Shown: positions 44,905-57,776, counted from the stretch's first letter. The stretch is 64,000 nt of DNA from Lactobacillus iners DSM 13335 (GCF_000160875.1 NZ_GG700805.1:124001-188000); one strand, 5' to 3'. A program made the numbers and translations. The notes: generated by a model not told the origin, from the letters alone.

Positions 44905-45470
44905 AAACTAGAGTATTATTATTTGTTTTTGTTTTGTGGATTTCATTATGTTTTACTTCAGTTTCAGCTGTAGCATCTGGTCCGATTAAAGTTTCTGATA
45001 AATTAATTGAACGGATTAATCACAAAAACAAATGTTATGCTAAGACACCGCTAAAAATAAGATTGACATTGATTAGTATGCCTTCTCAACACTCTGAACA
45101 GGTTCAAAAGGTTAAAAATAATCAGGTGTTGATATTGCTGATGGATAACGATCTTAGAATTAAGGTGGGGTCAAAAATGCAAAAAATTTTATCTGTTAGT
45201 AAATGTAATGCCATTATTTTATATGTAAGTAAATATTTGCGAAGCAATGATAAAATTAAACAAAATCAAGGATTGGAAAAAGCTGTTAATGCTATATATA
45301 CCATAATTGATCAAGAATATAATCTACCTTTTGATAGTTCCGATTTGACATCAAAAGAAATGGATAAAATACTTCATCCGCAAAGAAATAATTTGATTTG
45401 GACAGTAGTAGTGGTTGTAATCTTCTCCTTTATAATTACATATACGCAACGCAGAAGATTCTCATTGTGA
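44901..45470 (+). CDS. TPM-domain membrane-anchored protein
   Basis: A 189-residue protein that starts with a signal-like helix (RVLLFVFVLWISLCF, cut near VSAVAS), carries a TPM-like domain (QVLILLMDNDLRIKVGSKM ... KYLRSNDKIKQ) facing outside, and ends with one membrane helix plus a basic tail. TPM proteins are implicated in envelope repair or phosphatase activity; function here is unknown. Its start overlaps the dCMP deaminase stop. Confidence 0.65.
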   Translation: MKTRVLLFVFVLWISLCFTSVSAVASGPIKVSDKLIERINHKNKCYAKTPLKIRLTLISMPSQHSEQVQKVKNNQVLILLMDNDLRIKVGSKMQKILSVSKCNAIILYVSKYLRSNDKIKQNQGLEKAVNAIYTIIDQEYNLPFDSSDLTSKEMDKILHPQRNNLIWTVVVVVIFSFIITYTQRRRFSL

Positions 45471-45487
45471 TTTATTGCAAAATAAAC

Positions 45488-45516
45488 TTGACATTTTTAA
45501 TCTTAGTTCTTAGAAT
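45488..45516 (+). promoter_or_regulatory. Promoter of the M-box/mgtA transcript
   Basis: TTGACA at 45488-45493, a 17-base spacer, and TAGAAT at 45511-45516. It is close to the consensus and lies about 30 bases before the riboswitch. Confidence 0.82.
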
Positions 45517-45544
45517 GATTATGTCACAACTAAATAGATGAATT

Positions 45545-45712
45545 TGAACTGTTAGGTGAGACTCCTACGTGAAAATATGCTGTTGCCCAGCAACATCCAG
45601 AGATGCCAACGGGTTAAACAGGGATCGTCGATTTAAGGCCCTCCCCAGACAGCTGGTTACTAACTTTGTAGTAACGTTACGTCACGTAGTGTTAAAACTG
45701 AACGACGAGTGA
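45545..45712 (+). promoter_or_regulatory. M-box magnesium riboswitch
   Basis: The leader contains the conserved M-box series GTTAGGTGAGACTCCTA, ATGCTGTTGCCCAG, GAGATGCCAACGGGT, AAACAGG and, near the end, GTGTTAAAACTGAACGACG, in the correct order. The terminator at 45737 follows. When Mg2+ is high the aptamer folds and the terminator forms; when low, the P-type ATPase is transcribed. Confidence 0.9.
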
Positions 45713-45736
45713 ATTAATATTCGCCTTGGAGAAAAA

Positions 45737-45771
45737 GGGGTCAATACAGTTTTCGTATTGGTCTCTTTTTT
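45737..45771 (+). terminator. M-box expression-platform terminator
   Basis: GGGGTCAATAC pairs (with wobbles) with GTATTGGTCTC and is followed by six T residues, before the mgtA start. Confidence 0.85.
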
Positions 45772-45801
45772 CAGTTTGTAGTAGAAAGGATGTTGAATAG
45801 A

Positions 45802-48489
45802 ATGTTAAAGATAAATACTTCGCCAAAGAATCAGACCAATGATACTTCTTTAGTTAAGAAAATTGCCAGAGAAGACAAAGTCGCGACGCTATATCGTATG
45901 CAGACAACTCTTAATGGTTTAACTCAAGAAGAAGCTAGTAAAAGATTAGCCAAAAATGGTCCCAATGAAATTGCAGTTGATAAGCATAATAATAAGTTGC
46001 ATTTCTTATTTGAAGCATTTTTGACACCCTTTACTATAGTATTGTTAATTTTAGCTACTATGTCATTGTTCACAAATTATATTTTTGTGGCACCAAGTGA
46101 TAAAGATTTAAGTACTGTCATTATCATGTTGACTATGGTATTTATATCAGGAATCACCAGTTTTGTGCAAAATGTTAAAACTAATGATGCAGTAGAAGCA
46201 TTGCTTAATATGGTTTCTGTTACTACCAATATCAGGCGTTCGAACCAAGATCGAGAATATCCTACTAAAGAAGTTGTAGTTGGCGATATTATTAATGTTG
46301 CTGCAGGTGATATGGTTCCTGCCGATATGCGTTTATTAAGAAGCAAAGACTTGTTTTGTTCGTCTAGTTCATTGAATGGAGAATCTAGACCTGTTGAAAA
46401 AATAGCTAATATTAAGCCAACGGATGCTCAAATAGATGAATATTTAGATTATCCAAATATTCTATACGAAGGAACTACCATCGTTTCTGGCTCCGGAATG
46501 GGAGTAGTCTTTGCGACTGGTGATAATACAGTATTTGGTCGTGTTGCTCAAAGTATTTCTAAAAATAATATTAAAGAGACAACATTTGATGTTGGTATTA
46601 AGCACATTTCGGAACTTTTATTAACAATGACTGCTGTGATTGCACCTCTTGTATTTTTAATTAATGGTTTAACTAAAGGTGATTGGTTAAGTGCTTTGAT
46701 TTTTGCTATTGCTACTGCCGTTGGTTTAACCCCAGAAATGCTACCAGTAATTGTAACTAGTAACCTTGTTAAAGGTTCAGTTGAGATGTCTAAGCATGGC
46801 ACCATTGTCAAAAAAATGAATTCTATTCAGAATTTTGGATCTGCGGATATTTTATGTACTGATAAAACTGGAACTTTGACGCAAGATAAAGTTGTTTTGG
46901 AAAGACATTACAATCTAGCTTTAAAAGAGAAAAAACATGTACTAGAGCTTTCATATTTAAATTCTTACTATCAAACAGGAATGAAAAATTTGATAGATAA
47001 GGCTATTATCGAAGCCGCTGGTGATGAGTTGGATATTAATGATTTGCAACATCGTTATAACAAAATTGACGAAATTCCGTTCGATTTTAAACGTAGAAGA
47101 ATGAGTGTTGTTGTTGCTAATGATAACAATGAACATATTTTAGTTACTAAAGGTGCAGCTGAAGAGATGATATCCTGTTCTACTAAAATGGAGGTAGATG
47201 GTCAAGTAAAACCGTTAACCGAGCAAAGAAAGAAACAAATTTTAGCGGATATTGCTGAAATGAATGATGATGGGTTAAGAGTTGTTTTATTAGGATATAA
47301 GATGAATCCAGCACCTGTTGGGGAATTCTCAGTTGATGATGAGAGTGAATTGACTTTAATTGGCTTTTTGGCATTTTTAGATCCACCTAAGGAAAGTGCT
47401 AAAGCGGTTATTGAAAATCTGAAGCATGATGGAATAACAATTAAAATCCTTACTGGAGATAATGCAGCTGTTACACGTAATGTAGGGTTGCAGGTAGGAT
47501 TAAATGTAGACACTATTTATACTGATAGTGACTTTGCTGGCAAGACTCATGAAGAAATGAAGAAAATGGTTGAAGAGTGTGATATTTTTGTGAAATTATC
47601 ACCAGAATCGAAAGCTAGAATCATTCAATTATTGAAGGAGAATGGACATACTGTAGGTTATATGGGTGATGGAATTAATGATGCACCTGCTATGAAATCA
47701 GCAGATGTTTCCATTTCTGTAGATACAGCAGTCGATATTGCTAAAAAATCTGCCGATATTATTTTATTACATAAGGATCTATTAATTCTGGAAAATGGTG
47801 TTCGTATTGGTAGGCAGATTTTCGGTAATACCATGAAATATATTAAGATTACATTGTCATCTAATTTTGGTAACATTTTATCGATCTTAGTAGCCTCTTC
47901 TTTCCTACCATTTCTACCTATGTTGCCATTACAGTTATTAATTTTAGATTTACTATATGGTACGTCCTGCTTGTCTATTCCATTCGATACTATGGATAAA
48001 CAATATTTGGATGTTCCACGTAAGTGGAGTACACGAAAATTACCAAAATTTATGTTTTACTTTGGACCAGTGTCATCTATTTTTGATATCATAACATTTG
48101 CTTTATTGTTCTTTGTTATATGTCCAACTGTTGCTGGTGGGCAATATAGCCAACTGGCTGCAAGTCAAAAAACTATTTTTGCGACTGTATTTACTGCAGG
48201 ATGGTTTATTGAATCACTATGGACGCAAGAGATTGTAATTCATGCATTGCGTGATCCAAAGATACCATTTTTACAACAAAGACCTTCAGTCATAGTTGCT
48301 TTATCCACAATTCTTACATCGATTTTTGGAACAGTGTTACCATTTGTGCCAAGTATTGCGAAAATGATGAAATTTGGAGAATTGCCAGGATATTATATAA
48401 TATTGGTATTTATTTTACTGGTGATGTATATTTTGTTAACGACAATAATCAAAAAACAGTATTTAAAATCAGAACAGTTTTTAATTTGA
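45802..48489 (+). CDS. mgtA: MgtA/MgtB-type magnesium P-type ATPase
   Basis: An 895-residue type IIIB P-type ATPase. The phosphorylated Asp354 is in CTDKTGTLTQD; other motifs are SLNGESRPVEK, ILTGDNAAVT and YMGDGINDAPAM. About ten membrane helices are present. It imports Mg2+ under starvation, as its riboswitch suggests. I prefer the ATG at 45802, 11 bases after AAAGGA; the ATG at 45790 overlaps that site. A terminator follows at 48498. Confidence 0.93.
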   Translation: MLKINTSPKNQTNDTSLVKKIAREDKVATLYRMQTTLNGLTQEEASKRLAKNGPNEIAVDKHNNKLHFLFEAFLTPFTIVLLILATMSLFTNYIFVAPSDKDLSTVIIMLTMVFISGITSFVQNVKTNDAVEALLNMVSVTTNIRRSNQDREYPTKEVVVGDIINVAAGDMVPADMRLLRSKDLFCSSSSLNGESRPVEKIANIKPTDAQIDEYLDYPNILYEGTTIVSGSGMGVVFATGDNTVFGRVAQSISKNNIKETTFDVGIKHISELLLTMTAVIAPLVFLINGLTKGDWLSALIFAIATAVGLTPEMLPVIVTSNLVKGSVEMSKHGTIVKKMNSIQNFGSADILCTDKTGTLTQDKVVLERHYNLALKEKKHVLELSYLNSYYQTGMKNLIDKAIIEAAGDELDINDLQHRYNKIDEIPFDFKRRRMSVVVANDNNEHILVTKGAAEEMISCSTKMEVDGQVKPLTEQRKKQILADIAEMNDDGLRVVLLGYKMNPAPVGEFSVDDESELTLIGFLAFLDPPKESAKAVIENLKHDGITIKILTGDNAAVTRNVGLQVGLNVDTIYTDSDFAGKTHEEMKKMVEECDIFVKLSPESKARIIQLLKENGHTVGYMGDGINDAPAMKSADVSISVDTAVDIAKKSADIILLHKDLLILENGVRIGRQIFGNTMKYIKITLSSNFGNILSILVASSFLPFLPMLPLQLLILDLLYGTSCLSIPFDTMDKQYLDVPRKWSTRKLPKFMFYFGPVSSIFDIITFALLFFVICPTVAGGQYSQLAASQKTIFATVFTAGWFIESLWTQEIVIHALRDPKIPFLQQRPSVIVALSTILTSIFGTVLPFVPSIAKMMKFGELPGYYIILVFILLVMYILLTTIIKKQYLKSEQFLI

Positions 48490-48497
48490 TATATATG

Positions 48498-48524
48498 AAA
48501 AAAGAGGATTTATCCTCTTTTTTT
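48498..48524 (+). terminator. Intrinsic terminator after mgtA
   Basis: AAAAAAGAGGAT and ATCCTCTTTTTTT arms. Confidence 0.88.
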
Positions 48525-48585
48525 GTATATAATTTTTATTACCTAAATTATCTGGTTTGTACTATGTTATACTAGCATTAATTGA

Positions 48586-50582
<1,997 letters not shown>

Positions 50583-50583
<1 letters not shown>

Positions 50584-51356
50584 TGGAATTATTTGATTCA
50601 CACATGCATCTTAATGATGAGCCTTTTCGTGGAAAAGAAGAATATTATTTAAAACGTGCTAAGCAACTAAATGTATTTAGCGGTGTGGTTGCCGGACAGG
50701 ATGCGGAGTTTAATCGTAGAGCTATAGAATTAGCTGAAAGATTTTCGAATTTATATGCGACTGTTGGTTATTGCCCAGATGTGGCTACTAAGGTTGATGC
50801 TAAAGCATATGATGTTTTAATTAAAGAATTAACTAAGGATAAGGTTGTGGCATTAGGAGAGATCGGACTGGACTATTATTGGGATGAATCTCCTCGTTCA
50901 GTTCAACGTGATGTTTTTGCCCAACAGCTAGATTTGGCATATCAGATTAAGAAACCTGTTAACATTCATACTAGGGATGCCTTTGAAGATACCTATGATA
51001 TTCTAAGCCAAAGTAAAGTCGGCGAGTATGGTGGCATTATTCATAATTTTAATGGTGATCCAGATTATTTGAAAAAGATTTTAGATTTAGGGATGTACGT
51101 TTCTTTTTCTGGTGTTGTTTCTTTTACTAATGCAGTTGATGTTCATGCATCCGCTAAAGCAGTTCCTTTAGATAGATTTTTAATTGAAACTGATGCACCA
51201 TATTTAACCCCTAAACCATATCGTGGCAGACAGAATGAAACAGGGTATGTTTATTATGTAGCACAAGCTATCGCTGATATTAAAAATATATCGTTAGAGG
51301 AGGTTGCTTTACATACATTTAATAATGCAATGAGGATTTATGGAATTACAAAATAA
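50583..51356 (+). CDS. tatD: TatD-family metal-dependent hydrolase
   Basis: A 257-residue TIM-barrel nuclease/hydrolase with metal-binding DSHMHL, EIGLDYYWD, NIHTRDA and IETDAPYLTPKPYRGR. TatD proteins act as 3'-5' DNA exonucleases. Its ATG overlaps the metG stop by one base, a usual arrangement in Firmicutes. Confidence 0.93.
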
Positions 51357-51903
51357 AAAAAGATTTGATGCAGTTGTTATTGTTGAGGGACGCGATGATA
51401 CCAAAAGGTTAAAACAATATTTTCCAGGTATAGAGACTATAGAAACTAATGGCTCTGAAGTGTCGCAACAAACTATAACTACTATTGTTAATATTGCTAA
51501 AAAAAGAGATGTAATTATTTTTACTGATCCTGATTTTAATGGCGAGAGAATAAGAAAAATAATCCTTAAAGCAGTGCCGACTGCTAAGCAAGCATTTATT
51601 ACTCGTAAAGAAGGTGAACCTACTAAGCGAGGAAATAGTTTGGGAGTAGAACATGCTTCTAAAGCTGCTTTGCAACGAGCATTATCTGATTTACATGAAG
51701 TAGATATTAAAGCCAACGCTATTTCTATTCAGCAATATGATGAGTTAGGACTAGGTATGGGTGATAATGCTAGAAAGTTACGCGAAAAAGTAGGTATAGC
51801 ATTAGGCGTAGGATATGGTAATGCTAAACAATTTTACAAGAGATTGGCTATGTTTGGTATTAGTTATAATAAACTAAAAGAGGTGGTTAAACATGTCAAA
51901 TAG
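51340..51903 (+). CDS. rnmV: Ribonuclease M5
   Basis: A 187-residue Toprim protein that matures 5S rRNA. Toprim motifs are [13 protein letters not shown] and [13 protein letters not shown]. It overlaps tatD by 17 bases and the next gene by 11. Confidence 0.93.
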   Translation: MELQNKKRFDAVVIVEGRDDTKRLKQYFPGIETIETNGSEVSQQTITTIVNIAKKRDVIIFTDPDFNGERIRKIILKAVPTAKQAFITRKEGEPTKRGNSLGVEHASKAALQRALSDLHEVDIKANAISIQQYDELGLGMGDNARKLREKVGIALGVGYGNAKQFYKRLAMFGISYNKLKEVVKHVK

Positions 51904-52780
51904 CATTCCAATTGCGACGCCGCTTAGAACTCGGGCGATTGTTAATCGTTATTTTATGAAAGCTAAAAAGAGTTTAGGTCAAAACTTTTTAGTCGATCTG
52001 CCGATCGTAAAAAAGATTATTGCCAGTGCTGGTGTTGTTGAAGGTTCACAAGTTATTGAAATAGGACCAGGTATAGGGTCATTAACAGAACAGTTATTAT
52101 TAGCTGGTGCAAAAGTATTAGCTTATGAAGTTGATCCAGATTTACCTGATATTTTGTATAATGAATTACCTGCTCAAATAGGTAATTATGAACTTAATGA
52201 TCGTTTTAGAATAATTATGAAAGATATTCTAAAAGCAGATTTTGCAACGGATATTGCTGATTATTTTGATGTAAATCAGCCAATTATCGTGGTTGCTAAT
52301 TTGCCATATTATATAACTACACCTATAATTTTAAAATTGATGCATAGTCCTATTAAAATATCTCAGCTTACATTGATGATGCAAAAAGAAGTAGCTGAAA
52401 GAATTTCAGCTGCACATAAAAGTAAAGCGTATGGTCCCTTAACTATTGCAGTCAAGAAAGATATGGATGTTGATTTTGCCTTTGAAGTCAAAAGAACATC
52501 ATTTATGCCTAGTCCCAAAGTTGATTCAGCTGTAGTGGTGTTAAAACCATTAGAACACAAACTTTTGATTGAACATGAAGATCTTTTTAATCAAATAGTA
52601 AAGTTAGCTTTTTCGCAAAGAAGAAAAACACTTAATAATAATTTGAAGTCTTTAATTAAAGATAAAGACGCCAGACAAAAATTGTTGAATGATCTTAATT
52701 TAGATAGTAATATTAGACCTGAAGAGTTGTCTATATTACAATATATTGAATTGTCAAAGAAAATATTTGAACAAAGATGA
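51893..52780 (+). CDS. ksgA: 16S rRNA dimethyladenosine transferase
   Basis: A 295-residue SAM-dependent methylase that dimethylates two adenines near the 3' end of 16S rRNA. Motifs [14 protein letters not shown] and [12 protein letters not shown] are intact. The gene overlaps rnmV and ends before a weak terminator at 52783. Confidence 0.95.
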   Translation: MSNSIPIATPLRTRAIVNRYFMKAKKSLGQNFLVDLPIVKKIIASAGVVEGSQVIEIGPGIGSLTEQLLLAGAKVLAYEVDPDLPDILYNELPAQIGNYELNDRFRIIMKDILKADFATDIADYFDVNQPIIVVANLPYYITTPIILKLMHSPIKISQLTLMMQKEVAERISAAHKSKAYGPLTIAVKKDMDVDFAFEVKRTSFMPSPKVDSAVVVLKPLEHKLLIEHEDLFNQIVKLAFSQRRKTLNNNLKSLIKDKDARQKLLNDLNLDSNIRPEELSILQYIELSKKIFEQR

Positions 52781-52782
52781 TA

Positions 52783-52820
52783 TGCCCTTTTCTTATATTC
52801 TATTGCTTATAGGGCTTTTT
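52783..52820 (+). terminator. Probable intrinsic terminator
   Basis: GCCCT and AGGGC arms around an AT-rich loop, then six T residues. Confidence 0.65.
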
Positions 52821-52856
52821 TGTGATAGAATGGAACAGAGTTAGGGGTGGTGTCTA

Positions 52857-53099
52857 ATGCCAATGTCATTGATGGCAATAAAGGAAAAATTGGATAATCA
52901 TTTAGGGCAAGAACTTATCGTTATTGCTCAAGCTGGTAGAAAGAAAGTTATCAGACGTAAGGGTGTTCTGAAGAAAACTTATCCAGCCGTGTTTGTTGTT
53001 GATTTGGATCAGCAACAAAATAATTTTGAGCGAGTTTCGTATAGTTATACAGATTTGTTAACTAAAAATATCGAACTTGACTTTGATGTTATAAGCTAA
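52857..53099 (+). CDS. veg: Veg family protein
   Basis: An 80-residue basic protein that begins MPMSLMAIKEKLDNHLG. The region IVIAQAGRKKVIRRKG and the conserved C-terminus FERVSYSYTDLLT fit the Veg family, which in Bacillus affects biofilm and sporulation regulation. Position between ksgA and purR is conserved. The ribosome binding site (AGGGGTGG) lies closest to the first ATG. Confidence 0.88.
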   Translation: MPMSLMAIKEKLDNHLGQELIVIAQAGRKKVIRRKGVLKKTYPAVFVVDLDQQQNNFERVSYSYTDLLTKNIELDFDVIS

Positions 53100-53118
53100 A
53101 TTGAAAGATAATGCGAAC

Positions 53119-53158
53119 AATCACTAGTGTTTTAGTTAAAAATACTAGTGATTTTTTA
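53119..53158 (+). terminator. Intrinsic terminator after veg
   Basis: AATCACTAGT and ACTAGTGATT arms with six T residues. Confidence 0.88.
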
Positions 53159-53180
53159 TTTTTTAGAGTATTATGTATTG

Positions 53181-53209
53181 TTGACTGAAGGGGTAATCTC
53201 TTATAAATT
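53181..53209 (+). promoter_or_regulatory. Promoter of purR-glmU
   Basis: TTGACT at 53181, 17-base spacer, TAAATT at 53204. Distance to the ATG is about 28 bases. Confidence 0.55.
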
Positions 53210-53236
53210 AATCATGTTTATTTAGGAAGGATTAAT

Positions 53237-54073
53237 ATGAAACGCTCAGAAAGATTAGTGGATATGGTGCAGTACTTGACGACACATCCACATACATTAA
53301 TATCATTACCTTTTTTTGCTACTCGTTATGATTCTGCGAAATCATCGATTTCTGAAGATTTAGCAATTTTACGTAATACATTTGCTAAATATGAAATTGG
53401 CATTTTAGAAACTGTTGCTGGTGTTGCAGGTGGAGTTAGACTTATACCATTTATTGGGTTTAATACGGCAGGAGACTATTTAAAACAACTAGCTGATCGG
53501 ATTGAAGATCCAGAAAGAATTTTGCCAGGTAATTTTATATATTTATCAGATGTTTTAGGTGATCCACAAGAATTAAGACATGTGGGTGAATTAATTGCTA
53601 CGAAGTATGCTTATAGTAATGTTGATTATGTGATGACTATAGAAACTAAGGGCATCGCCATTGCTAATTCGGTTAGTCGCTTGTTAAATGTGCCTTATGT
53701 TCTAGTACGTAGGCGTCCTAAAATTACTGAGGGTGCAACAGTATCTGTTAATTATGTTGCTTCATCTAGTGATCGCGTAGAAAAAATGGAATTGGCTAAG
53801 CGTAGTTTGCCTGAAGGCTCAAATGTCCTAATTGTAGACGATTTTATGAAGGGCGGAGGGACTCTAAATGGTATGGAAGAATTAACTAAAGAGTTCAAAT
53901 GTCATGTTGTTGGTATGTGTGTCCTATGTGAAGCAAGTAATCCAGTTAACAAAGTAGTTGATGATTATCAAACTTTAGTAAAAATTACGGAAGTTGATCG
54001 CTCAAAAGGGATTATAAAAGCTAAGCCGGGTAATTTGTTGGAACAAATTGATTTCCAAAAATTTCCAAAATAA
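53237..54073 (+). CDS. purR: Pur operon repressor PurR
   Basis: A 278-residue regulator: N-terminal winged helix (KRSERLVDMVQYLTTHPH) and a PRTase-type domain with the PRPP loop VLIVDDFMKGGGT. PRPP relieves its repression or activation of purine genes, depending on species. Start follows AGGAAGG. Position before glmU is typical. Confidence 0.95.
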   Translation: MKRSERLVDMVQYLTTHPHTLISLPFFATRYDSAKSSISEDLAILRNTFAKYEIGILETVAGVAGGVRLIPFIGFNTAGDYLKQLADRIEDPERILPGNFIYLSDVLGDPQELRHVGELIATKYAYSNVDYVMTIETKGIAIANSVSRLLNVPYVLVRRRPKITEGATVSVNYVASSSDRVEKMELAKRSLPEGSNVLIVDDFMKGGGTLNGMEELTKEFKCHVVGMCVLCEASNPVNKVVDDYQTLVKITEVDRSKGIIKAKPGNLLEQIDFQKFPK

Positions 54074-54106
54074 AATAAAGATACCAAAATTGAAAGGAAA
54101 TGTGCG

Positions 54107-55492
54107 ATGAATAAATATGTTGTTATTTTAGCTGCAGGTAAAGGTACAAGAATGAAGTCCAAACTTTATAAGGTTTTGCACCAAGTATGTGGAAAGTCAA
54201 TGGTTGAACATGTAGTTGATGCTGCTCAAGGTACAAATCCTGATAAAATAGTTACAGTTGTAGGGAATGGGGCTTCTGATGTTAAAAGCGTTTTAGCTGG
54301 TAAATCTGAATTTGCATTTCAAAAAGAACAATTAGGCACAGGACATGCTGTTTTAGCTACTGCAGACTTATTGAAAAATCTATCAGGATATACAATTGTT
54401 ACTACAGGAGATACACCTTTATTTACTGCAGCTACTTTTAATGAATTATTTGAACAACATATTCAGCATAAAAATAGTGCTACAGTTTTGACTGCTATAG
54501 TTAAGGATCCTTTTGGTTATGGTAGAATAATTCGAGATGCAGCGGGTAATGTTTTACGTATTGTAGAACAGAAAGATTGTTCTGCTTCTGAAAGTGCTAT
54601 CAATGAAATAAATACTGGTGTATTTTGTTTTGATAATAAAGAATTGTTTAGTGCTCTTCAAAAAGTTACTAACCATAATGCTCAAAAAGAGTATTACTTG
54701 ACTGATGTTTTAGAAATTATGCGTGAAAAAGGATTAGTAGTTGGTGCTTGTCAGATGGCTGATTATACTGAAAGCTTGGGTGTTAATGATAGGATTGCTT
54801 TAGCTGAAGCAACTAAGTTAATGCAAAGACGTATTAATGAACAACATATGAAAAATGGTGTAACTTTAATAGATCCAGCCAATACTTATATTGATTGTGA
54901 TGTTCAAATTGGTAGTGATACTATTATAGAACCTAATGTTGTTATTAAAGGAAATACAATAATAGGAAATGAATGTTATATTGCATCTGGTTCCCGTTTG
55001 GTTAATGCTAGAATCGGTAATAATGTGACGATTACATCGTCTACTATAGTTGATTCTACTATGCATGATAGATCTGATATTGGTCCCAATTCACATTTGC
55101 GTCCTAAATCAGAGATTATGTCGGGAGCTCATATTGGTAACTTTGTTGAAGTTAAAAAAGCAACTATAGGTGAAAATACTAAATTAGGTCATTTAACTTA
55201 TGTTGGGGATGCTACTTTAGGAAAAGATATTAATGTTGGATGTGGTACTATCTTTTCGAATTACGATGGTGTTGAAAAATTGCATACTAATGTTGGAGAC
55301 CATACTTTTATAGGAGCAGGTTCTACACTAATAGCACCTGTTAATATTGCCGATCATGCTTTTATTGCTGCAGATTCAACGATTACCAAGGACGTTGCTA
55401 AGTATGACATGGCGATCGCTAGGGGACGTCAAGTTAATAAGGAAGGATATTGGCATAAGTTACCATTAGCTAAAAATAAAGCTTGGGATTAG
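54107..55492 (+). CDS. glmU: Bifunctional GlcNAc-1-P uridyltransferase/acetyltransferase
   Basis: A 461-residue enzyme of normal length. The N-terminal pyrophosphorylase half has [11 protein letters not shown] and TGDTPLF; the C-terminal half is a left-handed beta-helix ([14 protein letters not shown] hexapeptides, [12 protein letters not shown]) that acetylates GlcN-1-P. It provides UDP-GlcNAc for wall synthesis. Spacing of 33 bases from purR suggests an operon. Confidence 0.97.
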   Translation: MNKYVVILAAGKGTRMKSKLYKVLHQVCGKSMVEHVVDAAQGTNPDKIVTVVGNGASDVKSVLAGKSEFAFQKEQLGTGHAVLATADLLKNLSGYTIVTTGDTPLFTAATFNELFEQHIQHKNSATVLTAIVKDPFGYGRIIRDAAGNVLRIVEQKDCSASESAINEINTGVFCFDNKELFSALQKVTNHNAQKEYYLTDVLEIMREKGLVVGACQMADYTESLGVNDRIALAEATKLMQRRINEQHMKNGVTLIDPANTYIDCDVQIGSDTIIEPNVVIKGNTIIGNECYIASGSRLVNARIGNNVTITSSTIVDSTMHDRSDIGPNSHLRPKSEIMSGAHIGNFVEVKKATIGENTKLGHLTYVGDATLGKDINVGCGTIFSNYDGVEKLHTNVGDHTFIGAGSTLIAPVNIADHAFIAADSTITKDVAKYDMAIARGRQVNKEGYWHKLPLAKNKAWD

Positions 55493-55585
55493 TACTTTTG
55501 AGAATTATGATAAATAAAATTATGCAGATATATATTTTTTTGTTATCATAGTAATGAAATGTTGCTTTGTTGTGTGGAGGAAATT

Positions 55586-56551
55586 ATGTCGCAATTGGAC
55601 AATGAAATAAAGATATTTGCTCTTAATTCAAACAAACCATTAGCAAAGAGTATTGCTGATACAGTGGGCGTTGAATTAGGCAAGTCGGATGTTAAGCGTT
55701 TTAGCGATGGTGAGATTCAAATTAATATTGACGAATCAGTACGCGGTAAGGATGTATTTTTAGTACAATCTACTAGTGCCCCAGTAAATGATAATTTAAT
55801 GGAATTATTGATCATGATTGATGCTGTTAAACGTGCTTCAGCTAAAACAATAAATTTGGTCATGCCATATTATGGTTATGCTAGACAAGATAGAAAAACT
55901 AGGGCTCGTGAACCAATTACAGCAAAATTGGTTGCAGATATGTTGCAAGCTGCTGGTGCTACAAGAATTCTTTCATTAGATTTGCATGCACCACAAATTC
56001 AGGGATTCTTTGATATACCAGTTGATAATTTGATGGGTGCACCATTATTAGCAGATTATTTCTTAAGCCATGGATTAGAAAAAGACGCTGTCGTCGTTTC
56101 TCCTGACCATGGTGGTGTAACACGAGCACGTAAATTAGCAGAGTTTTTGAAGACATCCATTGCGATTGTTGATAAACGTCGGCCTAAAGCTAATGTTGCT
56201 GAGGTTATGAATATTATTGGAGACGTTAAAGGTAAGCGTGCCATTATTATTGATGATATGATTGATACAGCAGGTACTATAACGCTTGCTTCTCAAGCAT
56301 TAATTGATGCAGGTGCTACTGAAGTTTATGCATCTGCTACACATGCTGTTTTATCAGGACCTGCAATTCAGAGACTGAATGATTCTCCGATTAAAAAATT
56401 GATTTTAACGGATTCCATTAATCAACCTGAAGAAAAACAATTGAGCAAAGCAGAATTAGTGTCTGTAGGACCACTAATGGGTAGAGCAATTAAATTTATT
56501 ATTAATAATCAACCAGTAAGTCCATTGTTTGACACGCGTTTTCAAAAGTAA
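55586..56551 (+). CDS. prs: Ribose-phosphate pyrophosphokinase
   Basis: A 321-residue PRPP synthetase. Motifs are [15 protein letters not shown] near 40-55, [14 protein letters not shown] (ATP/divalent site) and the PRPP loop [16 protein letters not shown] feeds purine, pyrimidine and histidine synthesis and the PurR regulator. ATG 55586 is preceded by GGAGG; the ATG at 55559 is upstream of it. Ends at the terminator at 56560. Confidence 0.97.
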   Translation: MSQLDNEIKIFALNSNKPLAKSIADTVGVELGKSDVKRFSDGEIQINIDESVRGKDVFLVQSTSAPVNDNLMELLIMIDAVKRASAKTINLVMPYYGYARQDRKTRAREPITAKLVADMLQAAGATRILSLDLHAPQIQGFFDIPVDNLMGAPLLADYFLSHGLEKDAVVVSPDHGGVTRARKLAEFLKTSIAIVDKRRPKANVAEVMNIIGDVKGKRAIIIDDMIDTAGTITLASQALIDAGATEVYASATHAVLSGPAIQRLNDSPIKKLILTDSINQPEEKQLSKAELVSVGPLMGRAIKFIINNQPVSPLFDTRFQK

Positions 56552-56559
56552 AAATCATA

Positions 56560-56592
56560 AAAATTAGGCTATCGATTAGTAGCCTATTTTTT
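56560..56592 (+). terminator. Intrinsic terminator after prs
   Basis: TAGGCTA and TAGCCTA arms and six T residues. Confidence 0.86.
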
Positions 56593-56624
56593 ATGTAAAA
56601 AAATAAAAAAAGATAAACAAAATA

Positions 56625-56653
56625 TTGATATTGCAATAAAAATCTTGTACAAT
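56625..56653 (+). promoter_or_regulatory. Promoter of the S10 ribosomal operon
   Basis: TTGATA at 56625-56630, spacer of 17 bases, TACAAT at 56648-56653. It immediately precedes the structured leader. Confidence 0.75.
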
Positions 56654-56659
56654 AATATA

Positions 56660-56775
56660 CGTGTTGCTATGCAGTAACACGCTGTTGAGCTTAGACGCAA
56701 AAGGTTGCGGAATGCCCGGCTGCATTGCCACAGGGGCGTGCCGGTAATTTTTGCAGAGCTAGTCATCTTTTTAAA
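56660..56775 (+). ncRNA. Structured 5' leader of the S10 operon
   Basis: The leader holds a hairpin CGTGTT...AACACG (56660-56690), then nested arms GAGCT/AGCT, GCAAAA/TTTTGC and CCGG/CCGG across 56695-56765, far more G+C rich than its surroundings. In Firmicutes such leaders (bound by L4 or another r-protein) give autoregulation of the S10 operon. The exact Rfam class is not certain. Confidence 0.65.
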
Positions 56776-56796
56776 GAAGACGAAGGAGGTTATTAG

Positions 56797-57105
56797 ATGG
56801 CAAGTCAACAAATTCGTATAAGACTTAAGTCTTACGAGCACAGTATTCTCGATGAATCAGCTGCTAAAATCGTAGCTACAGCACAAAGAACTGGTGCTGA
56901 AATATCAGGTCCAGTTCCATTGCCTACTGAAAGGACATTGTTTACAGTATTACGTTCACCATATATGAACAAAGACTCACGTGAACAATTTGAAATTCGT
57001 ACGCATAAGCGATTAATTGATATTGTGAATCCTACTCCAAAAACAGTGGATTCATTAATGAAGCTTGATTTACCAAGCGGCGTTGATATTGAGATTAAAT
57101 TATAG
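56797..57105 (+). CDS. rpsJ: 30S ribosomal protein S10
   Basis: A 102-residue protein beginning [21 protein letters not shown] with the conserved [19 protein letters not shown] segment. It also acts in transcription antitermination with NusB. First gene of the S10 operon; AAGGAGG precedes its start. Confidence 0.98.
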   Translation: MASQQIRIRLKSYEHSILDESAAKIVATAQRTGAEISGPVPLPTERTLFTVLRSPYMNKDSREQFEIRTHKRLIDIVNPTPKTVDSLMKLDLPSGVDIEIKL

Positions 57106-57132
57106 TTTTTTAAAAAATATGGAGGTGTAATC

Positions 57133-57762
57133 ATGACCAAAGGAATCTTAGGAAGAAAGGTCGGTATGACCCAAGTCTTCTCTAAAAATGGTATTTTGGT
57201 TCCGGTTACTGTTATTGAAGCTACTCCTAATGTAGTTTTACAAGTTAAAACTAATGAGTCAGACGGATATGAAGCAGTACAAGTTGGATACCAAGATGTT
57301 AGAGAAGTTTTGAGCAACAAACCGGCTAAAGGTCATGCTGCAAAAGCAAAGACAGCCCCTAAGCGCTTCATCAGAGAAATCCGCGATGTGGAGCTTGAGG
57401 GATACGAAGTCGGCTCAGAAATTAAAGTGGATACATTTAGTGAAGGTGACGTAGTTGACGTTACTGGAACTTCAAAGGGTCATGGTACTCAAGGTAACAT
57501 TAAACGTTGGGGACAATCTAGAGGTCCTGAAACTCACGGTTCAAGATATCACAGAATTCCAGGTTCAATGGGTTCTATTATCAACCGCGTACCTAAGGGT
57601 AAAAAGTTACCTGGTCACATGGGTGGCAAGCAAGTAACTGTTCAAAATTTAGTAATCGAAAAAGTAGTTCCGGAAAAGAATGTTTTACTTATTAAAGGTA
57701 ACGTTCCCGGTGCAAAAAACTCATTAATTATTGTTAAGTCTGCTGTTAAGGCAGCTAAATAG
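57133..57762 (+). CDS. rplC: 50S ribosomal protein L3
   Basis: A 209-residue protein with [16 protein letters not shown] at the start and the conserved GSMG (RIPGSMGSI) and HMGG regions near the peptidyl-transferase centre. Twenty-seven bases follow rpsJ; GGAGGTG is the ribosome binding site. Confidence 0.98.
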   Translation: MTKGILGRKVGMTQVFSKNGILVPVTVIEATPNVVLQVKTNESDGYEAVQVGYQDVREVLSNKPAKGHAAKAKTAPKRFIREIRDVELEGYEVGSEIKVDTFSEGDVVDVTGTSKGHGTQGNIKRWGQSRGPETHGSRYHRIPGSMGSIINRVPKGKKLPGHMGGKQVTVQNLVIEKVVPEKNVLLIKGNVPGAKNSLIIVKSAVKAAK

Positions 57763-57776
57763 GAAGGAGGACTAGA

